Shown here: piece by piece, positions 35,865 to 45,652 of the stretch
Numbering within the stretch: position 1 is the stretch's first letter
Layout of the letters: each line of letters begins with the position of its first letter
From: Flammeovirgaceae bacterium UBA1842
GTDB taxonomy: Bacteria; Bacteroidota; Bacteroidia; Cytophagales; Cyclobacteriaceae
NCBI GenBank assembly: GCA_002338655.1
Contig: DDIU01000015.1
Span: 248,001-312,000, forward strand
Reading direction: 5' to 3'
DNA length: 64,000 nucleotides
Notes under the pieces: model-generated
What the model was told of the DNA's origin: nothing
What the model saw: the letters and a program-made list of their open reading frames with translations, nothing else
Database searches by the model: none
Program-made: the position numbers and the translations under genes

Positions 35865-37499
35865 TTAAATGGATCTTCCGGTATTGATCACGTTTACACC
35901 GTCAAAGCGGGTAGTAGAGCTACCGTGTGACACGGCACTAACCTGTGAAGGCTGACCTTTACCATCGAAGAATGACCCGAACATACGATAGTCGCTTTCG
36001 TCACAAATCTTAGAACAAGAATTCCAAAATTCCTGTGTATTGGACTGGTAAGCCACATCATTGAGCATACCCTCTATTTTTCCATTTTTTATTTCGTAGA
36101 ACGCTGTCCCACCAAACTGGAAATTATATCGCTGCTGATCTATAGAATACGAACCACGTCCGGCTATGTATATTCCTTTTTCAACATCCTTTATCATGTC
36201 ATCGACACTGTACTTTTCTTTGCCTGATTCCAAAGAAACATTTGGCATTCTTTGAAACTGAACATCGTTCCAACTCTGTGAATAACAGCAGCCATGGGAT
36301 TCTTTTTGATCAATCATATGAACCTGATCTCTTATAGCTTGATAGTTTACTAGTATACCATTTCTTACAAGATCCCATTCCTTACACTTCACCCCTTCAT
36401 CGTCATAACCTACTGCACCCAATGAGCCCACTTGGGTTTTATCAGCCACCAGGTTTACGATATCACTTCCATAGTGAAAGTCCTTTGATTTCCATTTATC
36501 AAGTGTTGCAAAACTGGTACCTGCATAATTGGCTTCATAACCAAGCACCCTATCCAGCTCCAATGGGTGACCAACAGATTCATGAATGGTTAAACCTAAA
36601 TGATTTGGCTCTAACACCAAGTCGTACTTTCCAGCATCCACAGATTTTGCATCAAGCATTTCTTTGGCCTGTTTAGCAGCTACAGTAGCGTCTTCAACCA
36701 TATCGTAACTATTACGGTACATATTAAAACCCGCAGGTCCAGCTATCTTTTCAGAAGCTGCTCCATCCATGTATTCATAGCCTAATCCCATAGGAGCACT
36801 AAGTGCCTGACGGGACTTAAACTTACCCCCTCCAATGGCAGTTACGCTAAATGTTGGCCAGATCCTATGCACGTCCTGATCAATGTAAGAGCCATCCGTA
36901 GAAGCAAAATACTTCTGCTCATTGACCATAAATAGGCCAGAGTTTACATAATTGGCTCCATTTTCCATGGCCGCAGCATTAGCGCTTAGCAACAACTCTA
37001 CCTTCTCGGAAACGGGAACATCTTTAAAGTTTTTCTTAATTGGAGTTTTCCAACTCACTTCACCCACCCCTTTTACTGGTGCTAGTTGCACAGGGTCTGT
37101 TTGTATTTTAGAGTTGGCCTTGGCAATGGCTATGGCTTGGTTAGTGGCTACCTTAATACCCTCTGGTGACACATCATTGGTAGATGCAAAGCCCCAGGTT
37201 CCATTGGCAATAACCCGTATACCTATACCAAAAGACTCAGTATTGACTACATTCTGCACCTTGTCTTCACGGGTAAAAACATATTGATTTAAATACCTGC
37301 CAATGCGGGCATCCGCATAAGTTGCCCCCAGTGATTTCGCTGTATTGAGTGCCACATCAGCCATCAATTTCTTTTGGGCCACATCCATTCCAGGAGTCAA
37401 TAAAGCTTCCGCTGAAATGGATCTCCCCATTAGTGTGGTGGGTAGCATCAAAGCCCCTGCACCTAGTCCGGCTAATTGGACAAAATCTCTTCTTTTCAA
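35865..37499 (-). CDS. tldD: TldD metalloprotease with twin-arginine-like export signal
   Basis: 544 residues. The N-terminus KRRDFVQLAGLGAGALMLP matches a Tat signal (RR-x-F followed by a hydrophobic stretch). The zinc/catalytic motif HESVGH follows NHLGLTI in the middle of the protein, then LELDRVLGYEANYAG, all typical of TldD. Start is TTG at 37499, supported by a strong Shine-Dalgarno AAGGAGGAAAC directly before it, rare in this window, and by the signal beginning there. It is probably co-expressed with tldE. Confidence 0.92.
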   Translation of the reverse strand: MKRRDFVQLAGLGAGALMLPTTLMGRSISAEALLTPGMDVAQKKLMADVALNTAKSLGATYADARIGRYLNQYVFTREDKVQNVVNTESFGIGIRVIANGTWGFASTNDVSPEGIKVATNQAIAIAKANSKIQTDPVQLAPVKGVGEVSWKTPIKKNFKDVPVSEKVELLLSANAAAMENGANYVNSGLFMVNEQKYFASTDGSYIDQDVHRIWPTFSVTAIGGGKFKSRQALSAPMGLGYEYMDGAASEKIAGPAGFNMYRNSYDMVEDATVAAKQAKEMLDAKSVDAGKYDLVLEPNHLGLTIHESVGHPLELDRVLGYEANYAGTSFATLDKWKSKDFHYGSDIVNLVADKTQVGSLGAVGYDDEGVKCKEWDLVRNGILVNYQAIRDQVHMIDQKESHGCCYSQSWNDVQFQRMPNVSLESGKEKYSVDDMIKDVEKGIYIAGRGSYSIDQQRYNFQFGGTAFYEIKNGKIEGMLNDVAYQSNTQEFWNSCSKICDESDYRMFGSFFDGKGQPSQVSAVSHGSSTTRFDGVNVINTGRSI

Positions 37500-37646
37500 G
37501 TTTCCTCCTTTTTTTAAGTTTAGTTATTGATTTAATTTGAGCTTCAACCTCAGCATTTAAGTTGGTTATATAATGAGCCATATCAAATTGTATTTATTTA
37601 AACGGTCATATAAAAAGTTGTCAGGCTCTATAATTTTCAATAATCA

Positions 37647-38720
37647 TTGAGAAAAATTATCCATATCGATATGGATGCGTTTTTTGCATCGGTAGAACAA
37701 AGGGATAACCCTAGTTTGAAAGGTAAACCCGTAGCCGTTGGCGGTTCTTCAGAAAGAGGTGTGGTAGCTGCGGCTAGCTATGAAGCCCGGCAGTTTGGCG
37801 TCAAATCAGCAATGCCCTCCAAAATTGCCGCCCGAAAATGCCCTAGACTGATATTTGTCAGCCCACGTTTCGATGCTTACAAGGAGGTTTCATTGCAGAT
37901 ACGGGAAATATTTTATGAATATACTGACCTCGTGGAGCCGCTTTCTTTAGATGAAGCCTATTTAGATGTCACCTCTAATAAAAAAGGAATGAAATCGGCC
38001 ACTAGGATAGCCTTGGCCATTAAAGAAAAAATAAAAACCACCACCCAGCTCACCGCTTCGGCTGGAATAGCCATGAATAAATTTTTGGCAAAAACCGCCT
38101 CCGATGTAATGAAGCCTGATGGCCTTTTTTTGATACCCCCGGATCAAGCGGAAGCTTATGTTGAAAAAATGCCAATAGAAAAATTCTTTGGTATAGGTAA
38201 GGTAACCGCAGAGAAAATGCACAAAATGGGCATTAGTAATGGCCTCGATTTAAAAAAATATTCAGAAACCGACCTTATCAACAGGTTTGGAAAGTCAGGG
38301 GCATATTACTATAGAATAGCGCGGGCTATTGATGACCGGGAAGTCAATCCAGATCGCATTAGGAAATCACTAGGGGCAGAAAACACCTTTGAGCACGACC
38401 TTACCTCAATGGAGGATATACGTGATGTATTGTTGAAAATAAAGGAAATATTGTTGCGAAGGATGTTTTCCTCACAAACAAAAGGCAAAACCCTCACCTT
38501 GAAAGCCAAATATGGCGATTTTAAGCAAGTAACCAGAAGCAAAACAGTGGATTATTGGATAGAAAACGATGAACAGATCAATGGCCTTTTCGAAGAGCTA
38601 CTTTCATTGGTGCCAATTGAAAATGGATTTCGGTTATTAGGGCTTTCCATTTCCAATTTAAATCATGAGATACAAGAAGACGAACCTAGAAAAGCAATGC
38701 AACTCACACTGGAATTTTAG
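37647..38720 (+). CDS. dinB: DNA polymerase IV (Y-family translesion polymerase)
   Basis: 357 residues. Catalytic motifs: HIDMDAFFASVEQRD (D8, D10) and LSLDEAYLDV (Asp-Glu pair). Palm, fingers, thumb helix-hairpin-helix (FFGIGKVTAEKMHKMGI) and little finger are all present. The C-terminus ends QLTLEF, a canonical beta-clamp-binding motif. Start is TTG, giving MRKIIHIDMD as in other DinB proteins. The 3' end overlaps the convergent kinase gene by 17 bp. No LexA-type operator was recognised upstream. Confidence 0.95.
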   Translation: MRKIIHIDMDAFFASVEQRDNPSLKGKPVAVGGSSERGVVAAASYEARQFGVKSAMPSKIAARKCPRLIFVSPRFDAYKEVSLQIREIFYEYTDLVEPLSLDEAYLDVTSNKKGMKSATRIALAIKEKIKTTTQLTASAGIAMNKFLAKTASDVMKPDGLFLIPPDQAEAYVEKMPIEKFFGIGKVTAEKMHKMGISNGLDLKKYSETDLINRFGKSGAYYYRIARAIDDREVNPDRIRKSLGAENTFEHDLTSMEDIRDVLLKIKEILLRRMFSSQTKGKTLTLKAKYGDFKQVTRSKTVDYWIENDEQINGLFEELLSLVPIENGFRLLGLSISNLNHEIQEDEPRKAMQLTLEF

Positions 38721-40050
38721 TTTTTTCAGCTTTTAATACCACCACAAATGTAGATCCCTTTTCTTCATTTGATTCAAACCAAATCTCTCCGTCTATTAAC
38801 TCTACGTACCTCTTTACTAAAGAGAGTCCTAACCCGGTAGAGGATTCACCAGCAGTAGGTCTTGCACTAAGTTTTGAAAATTTTTGAAACAACTTCCCTT
38901 GTTCTTCTTTACTTATTCCAGGCCCCTGATCCGATACCTTTATCCTTACCTTATTACCATCATTTTCTATAAATATCGTTACAGTTGTGTTTTTTTCTGA
39001 GAATTTAATGGCATTAGATAAAAGGTTCTCAAAGATCAATTCCAAATAAGTCCTATCGGCCATAACAACAGTGTTATAGCTGTTATCAATTAATTTAAGT
39101 ACTATATTCTTGCTTTCAGCAGAGATTTTCATACTATTAATGATAAGGTTTAAATATTCTTTTACTTCGACCTCTTCCAAATGAAGTTCAACGTCCTCTT
39201 GATTAGAGGCATCCATTTCCAATACGCGGTTCACCAAGTGTTGAGCCTTTAAAGACCCATCATTGATCATTCCTACATATTGTTTTTTCATTGATTCATC
39301 ATTTTCGATTTCCATGAGATCTACCAAACTGGTTATATTCTTTAACGGATTCCGCAAATCATGTGCAAGTATTCTAATTATGGTGTTTTTTTCTTCTAAT
39401 AGATTGGTCAATCGGTCAGACTGTTTGGATATGGTTTCCTTTTGAATATTTAGCTGCTCATTTTTTTTAGTCAAAATCATCAATGATTTTGACTGCATGT
39501 CTTCAAAAACAAATGAAATAAAAAGTATAATAAGTAATAATCCGGGTAGAACAGTTATGTACCATAACGTTCTTTGTTCAAAATTATATTCAATGGGCAA
39601 TTCAATTTCATTGTAAGCAAGCAAGGCAAACCAAATCATTACACCAAAAGAAACTACCCCCCAAAAGCCACCTGAAAACTTGTTGACCACCAACATTGCC
39701 AATATTGGAATGGACACAATCCATGGATAAATGGCCGACCATACCCCGCCAGAGTAGTAGGTAAGCACATATATCGCAAAAGCCCCAAAAAAAACGTACA
39801 CATTCCCAAGCCATACAATCGGCAACTTGGTTTTGACCAATAATGCTAAAAGGATAAACCCAACCACATTAAATAACATGAGGTAAACACCTCTGTCATA
39901 CCCAAAGTAAATACTTAACCAGATATAGGTGGTGGAGAATAAACTGGTTAAAAGACAAGCTTTAACAAAGAGACGTGACTTTTTAAGTCCCTCCTCAGTT
40001 GTGAACCTGTCTAAATGAAGGAATCTATCGATAAATGTCGCTATAGTCAT
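38704..40050 (-). CDS. Six-TM sensor histidine kinase
   Basis: 448 residues. Six predicted TM helices between about 29 and 182, a short coiled coil (190-222), then HisKA with H230 (RILAHDLRNPLKNIT) and HATPase_c with N box (NLLSNAIKFSE), G1 (SDQGPGIS) and G2 (SSTGLGLSLV). There is no PAS domain, so the membrane domain itself is probably the sensor. No response regulator is adjacent. It overlaps dinB convergently by 17 bp. Confidence 0.92.
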   Translation of the reverse strand: MTIATFIDRFLHLDRFTTEEGLKKSRLFVKACLLTSLFSTTYIWLSIYFGYDRGVYLMLFNVVGFILLALLVKTKLPIVWLGNVYVFFGAFAIYVLTYYSGGVWSAIYPWIVSIPILAMLVVNKFSGGFWGVVSFGVMIWFALLAYNEIELPIEYNFEQRTLWYITVLPGLLLIILFISFVFEDMQSKSLMILTKKNEQLNIQKETISKQSDRLTNLLEEKNTIIRILAHDLRNPLKNITSLVDLMEIENDESMKKQYVGMINDGSLKAQHLVNRVLEMDASNQEDVELHLEEVEVKEYLNLIINSMKISAESKNIVLKLIDNSYNTVVMADRTYLELIFENLLSNAIKFSEKNTTVTIFIENDGNKVRIKVSDQGPGISKEEQGKLFQKFSKLSARPTAGESSTGLGLSLVKRYVELIDGEIWFESNEEKGSTFVVVLKAEKTKIPV

Positions 40051-40086
40051 GAATTAGATTTAAATCATGACTACATATCTAATAAA

Positions 40087-40293
40087 TTATACCAGATTAT
40101 ATGCAATAAATGCGCTAATTAAAATCCAAATTCCTTCAATAATAGCAAAACTTATTGTTTTGGTTATTTTATTGTGTTCAGAATAGTATATTATCAATGG
40201 CAATGAAAGTGAAATAAGTGCCTCACAAATAATAACATATAGAGGGGCATTCAATACCATAATGGTATTGACATGATACCACCACCATTTCAT
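40087..40293 (-). CDS. Small two-TM membrane protein, unknown
   Basis: 68 residues with two hydrophobic segments (about 13-35 and 44-66). It starts MKWWWYHV. It lies between the DUF4442 gene (27 bp upstream) and the kinase gene (36 bp downstream) on the same strand, so it may share their transcript. No family recognised. Confidence 0.55.
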   Translation of the reverse strand: MKWWWYHVNTIMVLNAPLYVIICEALISLSLPLIIYYSEHNKITKTISFAIIEGIWILISAFIAYNLV

Positions 40294-40320
40294 TGAATGG
40301 CAATTAGTTGCTAAAAATAG

Positions 40321-40791
40321 TTATTTATTAAATTTCTCCCAATCAAAATCCTTCTTCCTCACATAAACAATTTTGTCAACTTCAGTAACCACTTCCCCTT
40401 CGGCATTTTTTATCTCACATAGAAATGTATAATCTTTCTTGCCAATAGTGTCCAGTTCAGTTTTGATCTCCTGTATCCGCTCTTCAGTAAGTTCGAAAAT
40501 GCATTTAAGGGTGCCCCTTCCCGGCAATAAATATCTGATGTTGGCTGATTTGTCCATGACTACATAGCCCTTACCCAAATTGGCCATCAATATAAACATG
40601 TACCAAGGGTCACACATAGAATAAAGAGAGCCACCATAGTGAATACCAACTAGGTTTCTGTTGTACCAAGTGAGTTTCAGCTTGACAACAAATTTTAACA
40701 ATTTCTCATCAATATACCTCAAACTTATTCCTGTGCCCAACATTGGTGGCCACCAGTTGATGAGCTTCATTTTCATTCTTTGACTTATCAT
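40321..40791 (-). CDS. DUF4442 hot-dog-fold protein (thioesterase-like)
   Basis: 156 residues. It has the DUF4442 pattern: INWWPPMLGTGISLRYIDE, NRNLVGIHYGGSLYSMCDPW and a central helix followed by strands. This is a hot-dog fold related to acyl-CoA thioesterases such as PaaI/YiiD. Catalytic residues are not certain and the substrate is unknown. It is divergent from the cyclophilin gene with 90 bp between. Confidence 0.78.
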   Translation of the reverse strand: MISQRMKMKLINWWPPMLGTGISLRYIDEKLLKFVVKLKLTWYNRNLVGIHYGGSLYSMCDPWYMFILMANLGKGYVVMDKSANIRYLLPGRGTLKCIFELTEERIQEIKTELDTIGKKDYTFLCEIKNAEGEVVTEVDKIVYVRKKDFDWEKFNK

Positions 40792-40835
40792 TCTTCTAAA
40801 TTAAAAGTAAGTACTCAAAAACATGGATTTTTTTA

Positions 40836-40843
40836 TACTTTTG
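40836..40843 (+). promoter_or_regulatory. -7 box of the cyclophilin gene
   Basis: TACTTTTG matches the Bacteroidota -7 consensus TAnnTTTG exactly, 38 bp before the ATG at 40882. Confidence 0.55.
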
Positions 40844-40881
40844 CCCTCGGAAATATAAGTACTAAATAAAACTAATAATAA

Positions 40882-41316
40882 ATGAATACGGCAGAGATAG
40901 TTACCGGCAAAGGGACAATGAAAGTGGAGTTTTATGATAAAGACGCACCTAAGACTGTAGAGAATTTCATCACATTAGCAAAAAAAGGATTTTACGATGG
41001 ACTGACGTTTCACCGTGTACTCCCTAATTTCGTAATCCAAGGAGGTTGCCCCGAAGGAACAGGGGCCGGTGGCCCAGGATACAGCATTGATTGCGAACTG
41101 GATGGGGAAAATCAATACCACGATAGAGGCGTGCTTTCCATGGCACACGCAGGTAGAAATACTGGTGGTAGCCAGTTTTTCATTTGCCACAGCAGAGACA
41201 ACACCGCTCACCTTGACAGAAACCATACCTGCTTTGGAAAAGTGGTTGAGGGCTTGGAAGTAATAGATGCAATAAAACAAGGTGATGTCATTGAAAAAAT
41301 TGTAGTGGCCTCGTAA
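40882..41316 (+). CDS. Cyclophilin-type peptidyl-prolyl cis-trans isomerase
   Basis: 144 residues, no signal peptide, so cytoplasmic. Cyclophilin motifs in order: FHRVLPNFVIQGG, GTGAGGPGYSIDCE, SMAHAGRNTGGSQFFI and HTCFGKVVEGLEVIDAI. Catalyses proline isomerisation during protein folding. It is a single gene with its own -7 box and a strong terminator. Confidence 0.94.
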   Translation: MNTAEIVTGKGTMKVEFYDKDAPKTVENFITLAKKGFYDGLTFHRVLPNFVIQGGCPEGTGAGGPGYSIDCELDGENQYHDRGVLSMAHAGRNTGGSQFFICHSRDNTAHLDRNHTCFGKVVEGLEVIDAIKQGDVIEKIVVAS

Positions 41317-41374
41317 TTGATTCAAAGTTTACCGAGCTATTGATGCTTGGAAATAAGAGTCTTAAAAATTCAAC

Positions 41375-41418
41375 AATAAACCCTATCAGGCTTCATGGTT
41401 TGGTAGGGTTTATTTTTT
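41375..41418 (+). terminator. Terminator after the cyclophilin gene
   Basis: AATAAACCCTA (41375-41385) pairs perfectly with TAGGGTTTATT (41404-41414), with a run of T at the 3' end. The A-rich left flank allows some function on the other strand too. Confidence 0.85.
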
Positions 41419-41508
41419 CTACTTGAAACATCTTCATTTTTATTCAACACAGTGGTTTTAGCCCCATTTATTTGATGAGTGGTTAAACATTAATGCCTAC
41501 TATTTCCG

Positions 41509-41516
41509 TAGATTTG
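41509..41516 (+). promoter_or_regulatory. -7 box of the RND efflux operon
   Basis: TAGATTTG matches TAnnTTTG exactly and ends 16 bp before the ATG at 41533, so the transcript would have a very short leader. Confidence 0.5.
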
Positions 41517-41532
41517 CATACAATATTTTACA

Positions 41533-42600
41533 ATGGGATCTACAGGAAAAATAATAGTTTTTGCCATCATTGCAGTGCTTGTCATAGGGTTTATTGTTTA
41601 CCCTAAATTTAGCTCAACAGATGATGCTCCACAACAAGTGGCCTCGGTGGTTAACAAACTGAGGGTTAATGCTTTAAAGGTTAAAAGCGAAAAATTAAAC
41701 AATGACCTTCGGCTTACTGGCTCACTAGTTGCCAATGAATCGGTGGTCTTAAAGGCAGAAGTTTCGGCAAGGGTTGAAAAAATAAATTTTATTGAAGGGC
41801 AAAATGTTACGAAAGGTCAATTGCTTGTTCAGCTTGATGATAGTGAAATTCAGGCAGAAATAGCTAAACTGAATTTTATAAAAAAACTGAATGAGGATAA
41901 TGAAAACCGTCAGAAACAGCTCCTGGAAAAAGAGGCTATCAGTAAAGAGGAGTATGAAACGGCCCTTACCACACTAAACACAACCCTCGCAGATATAAAA
42001 GTAAAACAAGTTCAACAACAAAAACATCAAATAAGAGCCCCGTTCGATGGTATTATTGGCTTACGCAACGTAAGTCAGGGAAGTTATATCAGCTCGGCAG
42101 ATGAACTTGTCACCTTATATAGCATCAACCCTATCAAGATAGATTTTTCTATTCCCGGTAAATACTCGGCATTGGTTAACCCAAAGGATAAAATTGAATT
42201 CAATGTCGATTCTTATGAAAAGGAAGCATTCTATGGCGAGATATATGCGGTAGAACCACAGGTAGATCCTAAAACAAGAAGCCTTCAAGCCAGGGCAAAG
42301 AGCCAAAACAGAGAAAACAAATTATTGCCTGGACAGTTTGCAAAAATAAGGCTGACCCTTGATACATTCAATGATGCTATTATGATCCCCACTGAGGCAG
42401 TGATTCCAGAGCTAAACGGAAAAAAGGTATTTATATACGTAGATGGTAAAGTGGATTCCAGAAGTATCGAAACAGGAATTAGAACCGCAGATAGAATTCA
42501 GGTTACCTCAGGATTGAATGCAGGTGATATTGTACTCACTTCTGGAATATTGCAGTTGAAGCAAGGTATGGAAGTGGATTTAAACCTTGGCAATGAGTAG
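41533..42600 (+). CDS. RND efflux periplasmic adaptor (membrane fusion protein)
   Basis: 355 residues. One N-terminal TM/signal anchor (about 7-24), then a biotinyl-lipoyl-like domain (VEKINFIEGQNVTKGQLLVQ), a short alpha-helical hairpin, the second lipoyl half (IRAPFDGIIGLRNVSQGSYI) and beta-barrel and membrane-proximal domains (LLPGQFAKIRL). It links the RND pump to the TolC-type channel. The 3' end overlaps the pump gene by 8 bp. Confidence 0.93.
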   Translation: MGSTGKIIVFAIIAVLVIGFIVYPKFSSTDDAPQQVASVVNKLRVNALKVKSEKLNNDLRLTGSLVANESVVLKAEVSARVEKINFIEGQNVTKGQLLVQLDDSEIQAEIAKLNFIKKLNEDNENRQKQLLEKEAISKEEYETALTTLNTTLADIKVKQVQQQKHQIRAPFDGIIGLRNVSQGSYISSADELVTLYSINPIKIDFSIPGKYSALVNPKDKIEFNVDSYEKEAFYGEIYAVEPQVDPKTRSLQARAKSQNRENKLLPGQFAKIRLTLDTFNDAIMIPTEAVIPELNGKKVFIYVDGKVDSRSIETGIRTADRIQVTSGLNAGDIVLTSGILQLKQGMEVDLNLGNE

Positions 42601-45600
42601 TTTATCCAACATAAGTATTGATCGCCCGGTATTGGCGGTGGTGATGTCAATCTCAATTATAATATTTGGGATTGTGGGATTTAACTTTTTGGGTGTAAGG
42701 GAATACCCAAGTGTTGATCCACCGATTATTACCGTATCCACCAGCTATGCAGGGGCCAATTCGGATGTAATTGAAAGTCAGATTACCGAGCCATTAGAGG
42801 AATCCATTAATGGAATAGCAGGGATAAAAACATTAAGTTCGACATCCAATGAAGGCAGAAGTACCATTAGGGTGGAATTCGGCCTTGATACTGATTTGGA
42901 GGCTGCGGCCAATGATGTAAGGGATAAAGTTTCACGGGCACAAAGAAACCTGCCCCCTGATGCGGATCCACCCATTGTGTCAAAAGCCGATGCGGACAAC
43001 TCCCCTATTATTGCTCTTAGGATTTATAGTGAAAAAAGAAACTTACTTGAACTGTCAGAATTAGCCCAAAATGTGTTTAAGGAAAACTTCCAAACTATTG
43101 AAGGGGTAAGTGAAGTACGTATTTGGGGAGAAAAGAGATATTCCATGCGTTTATGGATGGATCCTGATAGACTGGCCGCTTATAAACTGACCCCCTTGGA
43201 TGTTTATAATGCCGTAAATGCACAAAACCTTGAGCTACCCTCCGGGCGTATTGAGGGTCAAAATACCGAACTCACTGTCCGCACACTGGGCAGGCTGAGT
43301 ACCCCAGAAGAGTTCAACGATTTAATAATTCAACAGAACGAGCAGAGTATAACCCGGTTTCGTGATATTGGTCGGGCAGAATTATTCCCGGAAAATGAAA
43401 GGACACTGCTTAAAAACAATGGCATTCCCCTGGTTATGACAGCTATTACGCCCCAACCTGGCAGTAATAACCTGAATATTGCAGCTGAGTTTTACAAGCG
43501 GCTGGAGGGCTTAAAGAAGAATTTACCGGATGATATCGAGGTAAACGTAAGATTTGATAACACCCGATACATAGATGAATCCATCCAGGAAGTAGAACAG
43601 ACTATTTATGTGGCTTTTGGTTTGGTTGTGCTTATCATTTTCGCCTTTCTAAGAGACTGGCGAACCACTTTTATTCCAGTGATTACGGTGCCTATATCAC
43701 TTATTGGTTCGTTTTTCCTCATGTATGCTTTTGGTTTTTCCATTAACGTACTTACGCTTCTCGGGCTCGTACTGTCCATTGGACTTGTCGTGGATGATGC
43801 CATAGTGGTGCTGGAAAATATTTATACCAAAATAGAAGATGGTATGACCCCGGCTGAAGCTGGTAAAAAAGGAACACAGGAAATTTTCTTTGCCGTGATC
43901 TCTACTACCATTGCACTGACGGCTGTTTTCTTCCCGATTATCTTCCTTCAAGGAATAACTGGCAGATTGTTCAGGGAGTTTGGATTGGTTGTAGCCGGAT
44001 CCGTACTTATTTCAAGCTTTGTGGCACTGACATTAACACCTATGATGTCGTCAAAAATGTTAAAAAGACGTGAGCGGCACAATTGGATATATAGAAAAAC
44101 AGAGCCCTTCTTTATTGGGCTTAATAACTATTATGGCAAATTGTTGGAGGGCTTCATGAAGCATAGATGGTTAGCCTTTGTTGTCATATTATTTTCGGGA
44201 CTAGGCATTTATATGCTAGGCAAACAATTGCCTCAAGAAATGGCCCCATTGGAAGACAGGGGTAATTTCAGAATATTCGCAACAGGCCCTGAAGGAGCCA
44301 CCTTTGATTATATGGACTTTTATGTTGATCAAATGCTCACCATCATAGATGAAGAAGTACCTGAAAACGAGTCTGTTATTTCCATCACCTCCCCTGGTTT
44401 TGGTGCTTCCTCATCGGTCAACTCTGCCATGCTTATTTTAAACCTTACCGATCCATCAGAAAGGGAACGGAGCCAAGCAGAAATAGTAAATGCACTTAAA
44501 CCAAAAATAGCTGAAAACACATTGGCCCGAGCATTTATTTCACAGCCTCAAACCATTGGAGACCGAAGGGGTGGCTTACCTGTACAGTATGTGGTGCAAG
44601 CACCTGACATTGAAAGGTTGAAAAAAGTACTCCCACAATTTCAAGCGAAAGCCCAAGCAAGTCCGGTATTTGATTTTGTGGATTTGGATCTGAAATTCAA
44701 TAAACCCGAACTCAATATCACAATTGACCGGGATAAAGCCCGTGATTTAGGCGTATCGGTGAGAAATGTAGCCCAAACCCTCCAATTAAGTTTAAGTGGC
44801 CAGAGATTTGGCTATTTCATAAAAGATGGCCGGCAGTATTATATTATCGGCCAGGTGGAACGGAGCAACAGAAATGATCCTTTGGACTTGAAATCAATAT
44901 ATGTTAAAAACGATGTAGGTGAATTGATACAAATGGATAACCTCGTTACACTTCGTGAAATGAGTACACCACCACAGTTATATAGGTACAATCGGTTTGC
45001 ATCGGCTACATTCTCCGCCAGTTTGGCTCCAGGGTATTCACTGGGTGATGGTATTGAGGCCATGGATGCTGTAGCAGCTGAGGTACTCGATGGCTCCTAC
45101 TCTACTTCACTTTCAGGCAATTCACTTGAATATAATGAAAGTGCCAACAACCTCTATTTTGCTTTTGCTTTTGCCCTTGTACTTATCTATTTAGTACTTT
45201 CAGCACAATTTGAAAGCTTTAGGGACCCCTTAATCATCATGTTCACCGTTCCTTTGGCTTTAGCGGGCTCACTTTTAACCTTGTACCTGTTTGGTCAAAG
45301 TTTAAACATCTTCAGCCAAATTGGAATCATCATGTTGATTGGATTGGTGACTAAAAACGGTATCCTTATTGTGGAATTTGCCAATCAAAGAAAAGCACAG
45401 GACATGACCATTACAGAGGCCATTATGGGAGCTGCAAAAGCTCGATTTAGGCCCATTCTAATGACCAGTCTTTCAACGATATTGGGAATTTTGCCTATTG
45501 CCCTTGCACTGGGTGCTGGTTCAGAAAGTAGGGTATCAATGGGAATAGCCGTAGTAGGTGGTATGGTATTCGCCACAATCCTTACTTTATTCGTAATTCC

Positions 45601-45652
45601 TGCCATTTATAGTTTCATTACCAGCAAAGAGAAAAGATTAGCACGAGTATGA
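42593..45652 (+). CDS. RND (AcrB/HAE1-type) multidrug efflux permease
   Basis: About 1019 residues, the usual length. It has twelve TM helices in two halves, two large periplasmic loops, and the RND signature at TM4 with charged pair in LSIGLVVDDAIVVLENIYTK. The start chosen is the ATG at 42593 (MSSLSNISIDRP), overlapping the adaptor stop by 8 bp; a TTG two codons earlier is possible. It uses proton antiport to export drugs or other amphiphiles through the adaptor and TolC-type partner. Confidence 0.94.
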   Translation: MSSLSNISIDRPVLAVVMSISIIIFGIVGFNFLGVREYPSVDPPIITVSTSYAGANSDVIESQITEPLEESINGIAGIKTLSSTSNEGRSTIRVEFGLDTDLEAAANDVRDKVSRAQRNLPPDADPPIVSKADADNSPIIALRIYSEKRNLLELSELAQNVFKENFQTIEGVSEVRIWGEKRYSMRLWMDPDRLAAYKLTPLDVYNAVNAQNLELPSGRIEGQNTELTVRTLGRLSTPEEFNDLIIQQNEQSITRFRDIGRAELFPENERTLLKNNGIPLVMTAITPQPGSNNLNIAAEFYKRLEGLKKNLPDDIEVNVRFDNTRYIDESIQEVEQTIYVAFGLVVLIIFAFLRDWRTTFIPVITVPISLIGSFFLMYAFGFSINVLTLLGLVLSIGLVVDDAIVVLENIYTKIEDGMTPAEAGKKGTQEIFFAVISTTIALTAVFFPIIFLQGITGRLFREFGLVVAGSVLISSFVALTLTPMMSSKMLKRRERHNWIYRKTEPFFIGLNNYYGKLLEGFMKHRWLAFVVILFSGLGIYMLGKQLPQEMAPLEDRGNFRIFATGPEGATFDYMDFYVDQMLTIIDEEVPENESVISITSPGFGASSSVNSAMLILNLTDPSERERSQAEIVNALKPKIAENTLARAFISQPQTIGDRRGGLPVQYVVQAPDIERLKKVLPQFQAKAQASPVFDFVDLDLKFNKPELNITIDRDKARDLGVSVRNVAQTLQLSLSGQRFGYFIKDGRQYYIIGQVERSNRNDPLDLKSIYVKNDVGELIQMDNLVTLREMSTPPQLYRYNRFASATFSASLAPGYSLGDGIEAMDAVAAEVLDGSYSTSLSGNSLEYNESANNLYFAFAFALVLIYLVLSAQFESFRDPLIIMFTVPLALAGSLLTLYLFGQSLNIFSQIGIIMLIGLVTKNGILIVEFANQRKAQDMTITEAIMGAAKARFRPILMTSLSTILGILPIALALGAGSESRVSMGIAVVGGMVFATILTLFVIPAIYSFITSKEKRLARV

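Noticed and set aside
37500..37581. Small open frame starting at the ATG 37581 upstream of tldD, or an N-terminal extension of TldD
   Set aside because: It is in a different frame from tldD and runs into it; the TTG start with strong Shine-Dalgarno and an export signal right there is better supported. A short leader peptide cannot be excluded.
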